A DNA stretch of 64,000 bases. Origin: Coralloluteibacterium thermophilum. GTDB taxonomy: Bacteria; Pseudomonadota; Gammaproteobacteria; Xanthomonadales; Xanthomonadaceae. Shown one piece after another: positions 7,850-17,235 of this stretch. The translations under genes were made by a program, and so were the position numbers. Location of the stretch: contig NZ_JBHSGG010000022.1 of NCBI RefSeq assembly GCF_042654365.1, forward strand, positions 1 through 64,000. The letters run 5' to 3'. The notes beneath the pieces are model-generated. The model made no database searches, was not told the DNA's origin, and was given only the letters and a program-made list of their open reading frames with translations. Positions within the stretch are counted from its first letter, which is position 1; each line of letters starts with the position of its first letter.

Positions 7850-9015
7850 CTACGAAGCATCGGCAGCCCCTTCCCCTGCGCACCTTCGAGCAGGAATGAG
7901 GGCGAAGAAGTGGGAAACGAGTAGGCCGTCGAGCCCTCGTTGTTCCTCACCTCTCTCCGCCCGCGTCTCGCCGCTCCGCGCTCACCCCCATCCCAGCCTT
8001 CCCCCGCAGGCGGGGGAAGGAGTCGGGTGTGTGCGGCGGGAAGCGCTTCGTTCGTAGTTACCGTACCTGCATACCAGCTCCCCCTACGGAGCATCGGCAG
8101 CCCCCTCCCCCGCGCAGCGGGGGAGGGCTGGGGTGGGGGCGCTTTGGGCAGGAGTGAGGGAAGAGAAGTGGGAAACGAGTAGGCCGTTGTGCCCTCGTTC
8201 CTCGCTTCTCTCCACTCACTCCTCGCCGCTGCGCGCTCACCCCCATCCCAGCCTTCCCCCGCAGGCGGGGGAAGGAGTTGGGGGCGTGCGGCGGGAAGCG
8301 CTTCGTTCGTAGTTACCGCACCTGCATGCCAGCTCCCCCTACGAAGCATCGGCAGCCCCCTCCCCTGCGCAGCGGGGGAGGGCTGGGGTGGGGGCGCTTT
8401 GAGCAGGAGTGAGGGCGGAGAAGCGGGAAACGAGTGGGCCGTGGAACTCTCATTCCTCACTCTTCTCCAGTGGCCTCTCGCCGCTCCGCGCTCACCCCCA
8501 TCCCAGCCTTCCCCCGCAAGCGGGGGAAGGAGTTGGGTGCGTGCGGCGGGAAGCGATTCGTTCGTAGTTACCGCGCCTGCACCTCGGCCTCGCCGACAAG
8601 GCGCGGGCAGCCCCCTCCCCCGCGCAGCGGGGGAGGGTTGGGGTGGGGGCGCTTTGAACAGCAGTGAGATATGAGAAGTGGGAAACGAGTCGGCCACTGA
8701 GCCCTCGCTCCTCACTTCTCTCCACTCACTTCTCGCCGCTCCGCGCTCACCCCCATCCCTGCCTTCCCCCGCAGGCGGGGGAAGGAGTCGGGTGTGTGCG
8801 GCGGGAAGCGCTTCGTCCTTGCCTACCGCGCCTGCACGTCGGCCTCGCCGACGAAGCGCCGGCAGCCCCCTCCCCTGCGCAGCGGGGGAGGGCTGGGGTG
8901 GGGGCGCTTTGAGCAGGAGTGAGGGCGGAGAAGTGAGAAACGAGTGGGCCGTGGAACCCTCGTTCCTCGCTTCTCTCCACTCACTTCTCGCCGCTCCGCG
9001 AGACGGGGGAAGGCG
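7850..9015. repeat. Tandem array of ~255-bp units with two hairpins each
   Basis: Four full units plus degraded ends, with phase markers (GTGGGAAACGAG-like) at about 7910, 8168, 8423, 8678 and 8933. Each unit contains hairpin A (CCTTCCCCCGC with its complement, for example 7997-8020) and hairpin B (CCCTCCCCC/GGGGGAGGG, for example 8103-8127), joined by spacers that are well conserved inside the array. Degenerate 7-bp GA-rich repeats lie between units. The array fills the gap between the DUF58 and BatA genes, which are usually close together. All ORFs crossing it are repeat-derived and are not annotated. Confidence 0.92.
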
Positions 9016-9044
9016 TCGGGGGCGGAGGCATGGAAGTTGCCAGT

Positions 9045-9935
9045 TCACTCCCCGCCCCTCCCCCGCAGGCCGAACAGGCGCCGCAGCGGTGCGTCCAGTG
9101 GTTCGTCGATGAAGCAGGTCGCGTGCGCGATGCCGGCGGCGGCGAGCCGGGCGGCGAGCGCGGTGCGGGCGGCGGCGAACTCGGCGAGGAAGCCGCTCCG
9201 CGCCGAGGCGGCGTCGGTGAGCACCTCGGCGCCGCCTTCGACGTCGCGGAAGCGGTGGCCGCCCCTGAACGGAAAGTCGCGCTCCTCGCCGGTGAGGATC
9301 TGGATGCTGGACACCTCGCGGCGTGCGGCCGCGAGGCGTTCCGCCACCGCGACGCCGGCTTCGTCGAAATGGTCGCCGAGCAGGAGCAGCAGATCGCCTG
9401 CGGCCACCCGCTCCCACAGCGGGCGCAGCGCCGCGTCCTCCGGCCAGCCGCCGCGGGCGTGGAGCGCATGCAGGGCGAGGTGGCAGCGGTCGCGCTGGCG
9501 GGGGCCGTCGGCGGCAGGCACCAGGTCGAGGCGGCCGTCGCCCGCGATGGCGAGCCCGAAGCGGTCGCCCTGGCGCAGCGCCACGGCGATGCATGCGGCC
9601 GCGAGCGCGCGCGCGGCGTCGAGCCGAGACCGGTCCGGGCGTGCGGCGTCGGCCTGGCCCATCGATGCCGACGCGTCGACCAGCAGCCACAGCGTGAGCG
9701 GGCTGTCGCGCTCGGCCTCGCGCACGAAGTAGCGGTCGGAGCGGGCGTAGAGCTTCCAGTCGATGCGGCGCAGTTCGTCGCCGGGCTCGTAGGCGCGGTA
9801 CTGCGAGAACTCCAGGCCCTCGCCGCGGCTGCGGCTGTGGTGCTGGCCGATGCCGCCGGCGACCGCAGGCCGACGCGGGGCCAGGCGCAGGTCGGGCAGC
9901 GCGGCGCGCAGGTCGGGCGGGATGAGATCGATCAA
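9045..9935 (-). CDS. DUF58 domain protein
   Basis: A 296-residue soluble protein. The DUF58 signature FSQYRAYEPGDELRRIDWK lies near residues 43-61, followed by a von Willebrand A-like domain with an intact DASAS metal-site motif at 87-91. DUF58 proteins are standard partners of MoxR ATPases and are thought to help assemble or activate client complexes at the envelope. The MoxR gene lies 149 bases upstream in transcription order, with a REP palindrome between them; the BatA gene lies 1.2 kb downstream beyond the repeat array. The N-terminal membrane helices found in some DUF58 proteins are absent. Confidence 0.88.
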   Translation of the reverse strand: MIDLIPPDLRAALPDLRLAPRRPAVAGGIGQHHSRSRGEGLEFSQYRAYEPGDELRRIDWKLYARSDRYFVREAERDSPLTLWLLVDASASMGQADAARPDRSRLDAARALAAACIAVALRQGDRFGLAIAGDGRLDLVPAADGPRQRDRCHLALHALHARGGWPEDAALRPLWERVAAGDLLLLLGDHFDEAGVAVAERLAAARREVSSIQILTGEERDFPFRGGHRFRDVEGGAEVLTDAASARSGFLAEFAAARTALAARLAAAGIAHATCFIDEPLDAPLRRLFGLRGRGGE

Positions 9936-9996
9936 GCGCGCGGCCCCCGCGAACGGCCGAGGACGACGGGCGCCATGCCGCGACCGAGGGCGGTGG

Positions 9997-10067
9997 TCGC
10001 GGCTGAAGCCGCTCCTACAGGAGGCCTGCGCCAGCCAGCGAGTGTAGGAGCGGCTTCAGCCGCGACG
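9997..10067. repeat. REP-like palindrome
   Basis: Perfect 24-bp inverted arms at 9997-10020 and 10044-10067, containing GCGGCTGAAGCCGCTCCTA and its complement, with a 23-bp loop. The arm itself contains a shorter palindrome (GGCTTCAGCC-like). Repeats of this kind are widespread between genes in Pseudomonas and Xanthomonadaceae. It lies between the moxR and DUF58 genes and could affect the relative level of the downstream transcript. Confidence 0.9.
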
Positions 10068-10084
10068 GCACGCATTCCCATGGA

Positions 10085-11080
<996 letters not shown>

Positions 11081-11147
11081 CATTGCGGGTCCGTGAGGCG
11101 GTTCGGTGTGCGGCACGGCGAGGCCGGCCGCGGTTCGGGAGGAAGGC

Positions 11148-11858
11148 TCAGGCGGTCAGCGCGTACATCACGATGTTGACGGCGAACTTCGTGTTGTCCT
11201 CGGCCAGCCAGCGCTTGTTGCGCCAGTCGTAGTCCCACTCGCAGCCGTAGTCCTTGTTGCTGTAGAGCACGCCCAGGCGGCCGTCGATCTCGATGCCCTT
11301 GAGGTAGTCGTGCACCAGGTCGTCGCCCCAGCCGTTGAGCTCGAAGGCAGTGGTCGGCGGCCCGTCGAACTCGAAGAAGCTGGAATACAGCGGGTGGTCG
11401 TTGGGCAGCTTCTTCAGCGCGTCGTCGCCGAAGATGTCCGCCATCTGCGCCTCGAAGGACTTGGCGAACAGGCCGTCGATGTCGTGGTTGCAGTCGTCCA
11501 CGAACACGAAGCCGCCGTTGCGCACGTAGCGCTCGAAGTTGCGGCGCTCCTCGGGCGTGAACTGCACCAGCTTGTGCCCGGCCATGTAGCAGAACGGCGC
11601 GCCGAGCATCGCCGGGTCCGCCAGCGCGACCACGCGCTCGCGCGGATCGACCCGCAGCGTGGTGTGGTCGATCAGCGTGGTGATGAGATTGGAGGGCATG
11701 CGCTGATCGACGTCCCAGTTGCCCGAGTCGTACATCAGGCGGGTGAACCAGAAGTCGTAGGCGCCCTGCCCCCCGGCCTGCGCGCGGGCGGCAAGCGGCC
11801 CGAGCGCAAGGCCGGCGGCACCACCGAGCATCAGGCGAAGGCAGGCGCGGCGGTCCAT
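11148..11858 (-). CDS. Exported DUF4159 protein
   Basis: About 236 residues. The start is chosen at the ATG giving MDRRACLRLMLGGAAGL, a possible twin-arginine signal ending near ARA-QA; upstream in-frame codons lack a ribosome-binding site. The mature part contains the DUF4159 pattern: FTRLMYDSGNWDVD, then LRNGGF-like RYVRNGGFVFVDDCNHDIDG, and a HPLYSSFFEFDG segment. DUF4159 has an amidotransferase/flavodoxin-like fold of unknown role and often occurs beside MoxR and DUF58 genes, as here (67 bases upstream of moxR in transcription order). Predicted periplasmic. Confidence 0.82.
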   Translation of the reverse strand: MDRRACLRLMLGGAAGLALGPLAARAQAGGQGAYDFWFTRLMYDSGNWDVDQRMPSNLITTLIDHTTLRVDPRERVVALADPAMLGAPFCYMAGHKLVQFTPEERRNFERYVRNGGFVFVDDCNHDIDGLFAKSFEAQMADIFGDDALKKLPNDHPLYSSFFEFDGPPTTAFELNGWGDDLVHDYLKGIEIDGRLGVLYSNKDYGCEWDYDWRNKRWLAEDNTKFAVNIVMYALTA

Positions 11859-12014
11859 GTCAGGCCCCCGCCCGCGCGGTGCCGCCACCGGCGGCGGACA
11901 TGCCGCCGGCGCCCACCGCTGCTTTGGAATCGTGATGCGCGCCCTGCGGCATGGGGATCCGGAAGGAACGGGCGGTGCGCGCGCGACGTCGTGCCGTGCG
12001 CGCACCGCGAACGG

Positions 12015-13349
12015 TCACACTGCGTCCGACAGCGAGGTGAAGGTGAAGTCGCGCAGCTTCATCGGCGGGATCATCATGATGTAGCCCGACTCGTCGCCGG
12101 CCACGCGGATCGACCGCCCCAGCTCCTCGACGTTGTTGAGCATGATCACCGGCGACTCGTTGAAGCGGAAGTTCTTGATCGGGTACTTGATCTCGCCGTC
12201 CTCGATGTAGAACGTGCCGTCGCGGGTCAGGCCGGTCAGCAGCATGGTCTGCGGATCGACCATGCGGATGTACCAGGTGCGGCTGACCAGGATGCCGCGC
12301 TGCGTGCCGGCCACCAGTTCCGCGGTGGACTTGGTGCCGCCGGGCACGATCAGGTTGCCCGGACGCGCCGTGGCCTGGGCGCCGTTCCGGTCGGCCCAGT
12401 AGCGCGAATAGCGCAACCCGCGCACGACGCCCTTGTCCACGAAGTCGATGCGCTCGCGCGGCAGGCCCTCCTCGTCCCAGGGCAGCACCGGCACGTCGGC
12501 GTGCCACGGGTCGGAGTAGATGCTGACCCGCTCGTCGAAGGCGCGCTCGCCGATCTTGTTGCCGCCGCCGCGCTTGGTCAGGAAGCTGCGGCCCTCGTCG
12601 GCCTGGCGGGCGTCGAAGCCCGACATCATGAAGGACACCAGCCCCGCCGCCGCCGCGGGCTCCAGGATCACGGTGTACTTGCCCGGCTCCAGCGCGCGCG
12701 CGCCGGCCGACCCCTTGGCCTTGCTGATGCCGGTGCGGATCACGCGGCCGGCATCGAACTCCGACACGCGGGCGACGTTGCTGCCGACCCAGCCCGAGCC
12801 CTGCCCGTCCTCGGTGCGCACGGTGCAGGTGTAGTTGAAGTTGGTCGAGCGGCCGTAGGCGAAGTTGCCCTTGCTGTTGGCGATCGCCGAGAAGCTGGTG
12901 CCGTCGAGCAGGAAGCCCGCCGCGACGAGGTTCTCCGCCTTGCACGGCCCGATCGAGTCGGCGGCGACGCGGGCGCGGTATTCGGGCGTGATGGCCGCAA
13001 CGCTCTCGTCGAAGGCCGGGCTCGGACGGTAGGTCTGCTTCTCGATGGCCGGCATGAACTCGGGGTTCTCCGGCGCCAGCCGGGCCAGCTCCTCGGCGCG
13101 CCGCACCACGCGCTCGAGGGAGGCGTCGTCGAACTGGTTGATGCTGGCCGAGCCGCTGCGCCTGCCGAACGACACCGTCACCAGCAGGTCGACGTCGCTG
13201 ACGCTGCCGCTGGTGGAGATGTTGTTCAGCGCGAAGCGCACGTTGCCGGCGACCGAGCCGGCCAGCACGGCCGTGGTCTCGTCCGCGGTCGACAGGGCGA
13301 TCACCTTGTCGAGGATGGCCTTGGATTCCTGTTCGGTCAGGATGCTCAT
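12015..13349 (-). CDS. PmbA/TldE-like metalloprotease partner
   Basis: A 444-residue member of the TldD/PmbA family without the HExxxH zinc motif, the pattern of the TldE (PmbA) partner in the TldD-TldE heterodimer. Family landmarks include IGERAFDERVSIYSDP near the middle and a C-terminal segment with TRDGTFYIEDGEIKYPIKN. It has no signal peptide (begins MSILTEQESKAIL) although the TldD-like partner 15 bases upstream carries a Tat signal. A strong AAGGAGA ribosome-binding site precedes the ATG. Co-translation with the TldD gene makes a complex likely; which of the two TldD paralogues it prefers is not known. Confidence 0.85.
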   Translation of the reverse strand: MSILTEQESKAILDKVIALSTADETTAVLAGSVAGNVRFALNNISTSGSVSDVDLLVTVSFGRRSGSASINQFDDASLERVVRRAEELARLAPENPEFMPAIEKQTYRPSPAFDESVAAITPEYRARVAADSIGPCKAENLVAAGFLLDGTSFSAIANSKGNFAYGRSTNFNYTCTVRTEDGQGSGWVGSNVARVSEFDAGRVIRTGISKAKGSAGARALEPGKYTVILEPAAAAGLVSFMMSGFDARQADEGRSFLTKRGGGNKIGERAFDERVSIYSDPWHADVPVLPWDEEGLPRERIDFVDKGVVRGLRYSRYWADRNGAQATARPGNLIVPGGTKSTAELVAGTQRGILVSRTWYIRMVDPQTMLLTGLTRDGTFYIEDGEIKYPIKNFRFNESPVIMLNNVEELGRSIRVAGDESGYIMMIPPMKLRDFTFTSLSDAV

Positions 13350-13364
13350 GGGTGTGTTTTCTCC

Positions 13365-14999
13365 TTAACCGAGGCTGCGAGCCGTATTGATGACGTTGAC
13401 GCCGTCGAAGCGTGCCGTGGCGGATCCGTGCGAGACCGCCGAGACCTGGCTCGGCTGGCCCTTGCCGTCGAAGAACGAACCGCCGAGGCGGTAGTCGCGT
13501 TCGTCGCAGATCGCCGAGCAGGCGTTCCAGAATTCGGGCGTGCGGATCTGGTAGGCGACGTCCTCGATCATGCGCGTGACCTCGCCGTTCTTGATCTCGT
13601 AGAAGAGCTGGCCGCCGAACTGTGCGTTGTAGCGCTGCTGGTCGATCGAGAACGAGCCGTTGCCGATGATGTAGACGCCGTTCTCGACGTCCTTGATGAG
13701 CTCGGCCGGCGTGAGCGGCGTGCGGCCCGGCGCCAGCGAGACGTTGGCCATGCGCATGAACTGCACGCTCGACCACGAGTCGGCGTAGCTGCAGCCGTGC
13801 GACTCCTCCTCGCCGAGGATGTGCACCTCGTCGCGGGTCGCCATGTAGTTGACCAGGACGCCGTCCTTGACCAGGTCCCAGCGCTTGGTCCTGATGCCCT
13901 CGTCGTCGTAGCCGACCGCACCGAGGCTGCCGGGCTGGGTCTTGTCGGCGAACAGGGTGACGATGTCGCTGGCGTACTGGAACCCCTCCTCGCGCTTGTC
14001 GAGCGTGGCGAAGCTGGTGCCGGCGAAGTTGGCCTCGTAGCCGAGGACGCGGTCGAGTTCGAGCGGATGGCCGACCGACTCGTGGATGGTGAGCCAGGTG
14101 TGCGTGGGATCGAGCACGAGGTCGTAGCGGCCCGGGCGCACCGACGGCGCGGCGAGCTTCTCCTGTGCATGCCGGGCGGCGGCGACGGCGTCGGCGCGGA
14201 GGTCGTAGGAGTTGCGGTAGACCACCGCGCCGCCGGGCAGCTCGATGCGGTCGGCGGGGTCGGCGTCGAGGTACTCGTAGCCCATGCCCATCGGCGAGGA
14301 GAGCCCCGCGCGGGTGCGGAACTTGCCCGAGTCCTTGTCGATGGCGGTCACCTGCATCGGCGTCCAGATGCGATGCACGTCCTGGTCGATGTAGGAGCCC
14401 TCGGTCGAGGCGAAGTACTTCTGCTCGTTGACCAGGAAGATGGTCGAGTTGACGAAGCTCGCGCCGGCGGCCAGCGCCGCGGCGTTGACGTCGAGCAGCA
14501 GGTCGACCTTCTCCTTGATCGGCACCTCCATCGCGTTCTTGCGGATGGGCGTGCGCCAGCTCACCTCGCCCACGCCCCGGGTCGGCGCCATCTGCACGCG
14601 CGTGGTCTGCGTGCGCGAATTGGCCTGGGCGATGGCCGCGGCCTGGCGGGCGGCGGCGGCGACGCTGTCGGGATCCAGGCGGCTGGTCGCGGCGAAGCCC
14701 CAGGTGCCGTTGACCAGTGCGCGGATGCCCACGCCGGTGGACTCGGTGTTCACCACGTTCTGGACCTTGTCCTCGCGGGTGACCACGAACTGGCGCAGGT
14801 AGCGCCCGATGCGCACGTCGCTGTAGCTCGCGCCGGCCTGGCGCGCCGCGTCCAGCGCCGCGTCGGCCAGGCGCTTCTTGAGCGCCGGCTCCATGGTGGT
14901 GACCAGTTCCTCGGCGGCGATGGCGCGGCCGAAGTAGGACGGCAGCAGCATGCCGCCGAGACCGAGCCCGGTGAGGGTCAGGAAGTCGCGTCGTTGCAC
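13365..14999 (-). CDS. TldD-like metalloprotease with Tat signal (copy 1)
   Basis: 544 residues from a GTG start chosen because it gives (M)QRRDFLTLTGLG, a clean twin-arginine signal matching copy 2 and preceded by GGTGGAGAA; the longer in-frame start adds an unlikely Cys/Pro-rich leader. The zinc-protease motif HESVGH lies at about 306-311, followed by PLELDRVLGYE. The standard TldD form is HEAIGHGLEGD-like, so this is a divergent branch. Probably a periplasmic peptidase acting with the PmbA-like protein encoded 15 bases downstream. About half or more of its residues match copy 2 by eye across the whole length. Confidence 0.88.
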   Translation of the reverse strand: MQRRDFLTLTGLGLGGMLLPSYFGRAIAAEELVTTMEPALKKRLADAALDAARQAGASYSDVRIGRYLRQFVVTREDKVQNVVNTESTGVGIRALVNGTWGFAATSRLDPDSVAAAARQAAAIAQANSRTQTTRVQMAPTRGVGEVSWRTPIRKNAMEVPIKEKVDLLLDVNAAALAAGASFVNSTIFLVNEQKYFASTEGSYIDQDVHRIWTPMQVTAIDKDSGKFRTRAGLSSPMGMGYEYLDADPADRIELPGGAVVYRNSYDLRADAVAAARHAQEKLAAPSVRPGRYDLVLDPTHTWLTIHESVGHPLELDRVLGYEANFAGTSFATLDKREEGFQYASDIVTLFADKTQPGSLGAVGYDDEGIRTKRWDLVKDGVLVNYMATRDEVHILGEEESHGCSYADSWSSVQFMRMANVSLAPGRTPLTPAELIKDVENGVYIIGNGSFSIDQQRYNAQFGGQLFYEIKNGEVTRMIEDVAYQIRTPEFWNACSAICDERDYRLGGSFFDGKGQPSQVSAVSHGSATARFDGVNVINTARSLG

Positions 15000-15504
15000 A
15001 TCAGTTCTCCACCGGCCGCAGGGGCACGGGCAAGGGTCGGATCGGGATGTCGCGTTGCGCACACCGCACGGCGGGGCGACACCCGATGCTCACCGCGGAG
15101 CGGGGGCATGTGCAAATGACTTTAGGCATGGGTGGGGCGTTGGGCGAGAAGCGAGACATGAGGAGTGAGGAACGAGGAAGGCACGATGGCTCGCGTCCGT
15201 CCCCCGGCCTCCCCCACAGCGCGCTGCGCGCGCTCACCCCCCAGCCTTCCCCCGCTGGCGGGGAACGGCTTTACCGCGAGAAGTGAGGGTGGATGAGTGA
15301 GGAACGAGAAACAGAGCGCTGCCGGCACTCCTTTCCCACTCCTCCTCACGCATTCCCCAAGCCCCACCACCCCCTCCCCCGCGGACAGCGGGCGAGGGTT
15401 GGCGAGAGGGCGCTCTGCTGCGAGAAGCGGGACATGAGAAGCGAGACACGAGGGCTGACGGCTGCTCGTACTCGTTTCTCACTCCTCCCACTCACTCCTC
15501 AAGC
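15000..15504. repeat. Hairpin and heptad repeats between the two TldD genes
   Basis: A gene-free stretch holding one degenerate hairpin A (about 15245-15270), one hairpin B (about 15370-15398), and runs of degenerate 7-bp repeats on both sides. For example, GCGAGAA, GCGAGAC, ATGAGGA, GTGAGGA, ACGAGGA are consecutive near 15146-15180, with a similar run near 15419-15450. The components match those in the arrays at 7.85-9.0, 22.06-22.6 and 54.6-55.7 kb. The upstream region of TldD copy 1, including any promoter of its own, must lie in or beside this block. Confidence 0.85.
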
Positions 15505-17139
15505 TCACCCCAGGCTCCTCGCCGTGTTGATCACGTTGACGCCATCGAAGCGCGCGGTGCTGGAGCCGTGGGAGACGGCGGACACCTGGGCGGGCTGGCC
15601 CTTGCCGTCGAAGAAGGACCCGTTGAGGCGGTAGTCGCGTTCGTCGCAGACGGCCGAGCAGGCGTTCCAGAACTCCGGGGTGCGCATCTGGTAGGCGACG
15701 TCCTCCAGCATGCGGGTGATCTTCCCGTTCTTGATCTCGTAGAAGAGCTGGCCACCGAACTGCGCGTTGTAGCGCTGCTGGTCGATGGAGTACGAGCCGC
15801 GGCCGTGGATGTAGATGCCGTCGTCCACGCCGGCGATCATCTCCTCCACCGAGAGCGGCGACCTGCCCGGCGCCAGCGAGACGTTGGGCATGCGCTGGAA
15901 CTGCACGCTCGACCAGGAGTCGGCATAGCTGCAGCCGTGCGAGGCGTCGTGGCCGAGGATGTGCGCCTGGTCGCGCGTGGCCTGGTAGTCGACCAGGATG
16001 CCGTCGCGGATCAGGTCCCACTGCCGCGCCGGCACGCCCTCGTCGTCGTAGCCCACCGCGCCCAGGCTGTGCGGCTCGGTGCGGTCGGCGACGAAGGTGA
16101 CCTGGTCGCTGGCGAAGCGGTAGCCCGCGTCGCGCTTGTCGAGCGTGGCGAAGCTGGTGCCGGCGTAGTTCGCTTCGTAGCCCAGTACGCGATCGAGCTC
16201 GAGCGGGTGGCCCACCGACTCGTGGATGGTGAGCGCCAGGTGCGAGGGATCGAGCACGAGGTCGTAGCGACCCGGGCGCACCGACGGCGCGGCGAGCTTC
16301 TCCTTCGCCTGTGCGGCCGCGGCGATGGCGTCGGCGCGCATGTCGTAGGCGTTGCGGTAGCCGATCACGCCGGCCGGCAGGGCGAAGGCCTCGGCCGGGT
16401 CCGGCGTGAGGTACTCGTAGCCCATGCCCATGGGGGCGGACAGGCCGTTGCGGCTGCGGAAGCGCCCGGAATCGCTGTCCACCGCCGTCACCGTCATCGG
16501 CGCCCAGATGCGGTGGATGTCCTGGTCGATGTAGGAGCCGTCGGTGGAGGCGAAGTACTTCTGCTCGTTGACCAGGAAGATCGTCGAGTTGACGAAGCTC
16601 GCGCCGGCGGCCAGCGCCGCGGCGTTGACGTCGAGCAGCAGGTCCACCTTCTCGCGGATCGGCACCGCCATGCCGTTGACGCGCAGCGGCGTCGCCCAGC
16701 GCACCTCGCCGACGCCGCGCACCGGCGCGAGCTCGACGCGCGCATCGCCCACCTGCGCGTTCGCGCGGGCGATGGCCGCCGCCTCCCGTGCCGCGGCGGC
16801 CACGCTGTCGGCGTCCAGCCGGCTCGTCGCGGCGAAGCCCCAGGTGCCGTCGCGCAGCACGCGGATGCCGACGCCAGTCGACTCCAGGTTCACCACGTTC
16901 TGCACGCGCGTCTCGCGGGTGACGACGTGCTGCTGCAGGTAGCGCCCGATGCGCACGTCGCAGTAGCTCGCGCCCGCCGCGCGGGCCGCGGCCAGCGCGG
17001 CGTCGGCCAGCCGCTTCTTGAGCGCGGGATCGAGCGGCGAGAGCAGTTCCTCGGCGGCGATGGCGCGCGAGAACGGCATGGGCAGCATCAGGCCGGCGAG
17101 GCCGGCGGCGGACAGGCTCAGGAAGTCGCGGCGTTGCAC
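15505..17139 (-). CDS. TldD-like metalloprotease with Tat signal (copy 2)
   Basis: 544 residues, the same length as copy 1 and collinear with it. The N-terminus MQRRDFLSLSAAGLAG is a twin-arginine signal. HESVGH is conserved, as are the C-terminal CSAVCDERDYRLNGSFFDGKG and HGSSTARFDGVNVINTARSLG-like blocks. The two genes are tandem paralogues separated by about 500 bp of repeats. It is the first gene of the cluster in transcription order. Its function is inferred as a periplasmic zinc peptidase subunit that would need a PmbA-type partner; only one such partner gene is present. Confidence 0.88.
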   Translation of the reverse strand: MQRRDFLSLSAAGLAGLMLPMPFSRAIAAEELLSPLDPALKKRLADAALAAARAAGASYCDVRIGRYLQQHVVTRETRVQNVVNLESTGVGIRVLRDGTWGFAATSRLDADSVAAAAREAAAIARANAQVGDARVELAPVRGVGEVRWATPLRVNGMAVPIREKVDLLLDVNAAALAAGASFVNSTIFLVNEQKYFASTDGSYIDQDIHRIWAPMTVTAVDSDSGRFRSRNGLSAPMGMGYEYLTPDPAEAFALPAGVIGYRNAYDMRADAIAAAAQAKEKLAAPSVRPGRYDLVLDPSHLALTIHESVGHPLELDRVLGYEANYAGTSFATLDKRDAGYRFASDQVTFVADRTEPHSLGAVGYDDEGVPARQWDLIRDGILVDYQATRDQAHILGHDASHGCSYADSWSSVQFQRMPNVSLAPGRSPLSVEEMIAGVDDGIYIHGRGSYSIDQQRYNAQFGGQLFYEIKNGKITRMLEDVAYQMRTPEFWNACSAVCDERDYRLNGSFFDGKGQPAQVSAVSHGSSTARFDGVNVINTARSLG

Positions 17140-17235
17140 GGGGTCAGGATCTCCGGCGGGCGCAGGTGCGCGGGACGCGGATGCCGGTGCGGCATCCGAA
17201 GGCCGGTCGATGCTGTTCGCGCCTCGTCCGGGGCG

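Noticed and set aside
7850..9015. CRISPR array
   Set aside because: Units are ~255 bp and nearly identical throughout, with no short conserved repeat separated by unique spacers, and no cas genes are present.
7801..9112. Several 60-160 residue ORFs in both directions across the hairpin array
   Set aside because: They repeat the same peptide every ~255 bp (for example PLPRAAGEGWGGG) and exist only because the repeat lacks stops in several frames.
11106..15119. A 1337-residue plus-strand open frame
   Set aside because: Antisense to DUF4159, PmbA-like and TldD genes, all of which have clear family motifs.
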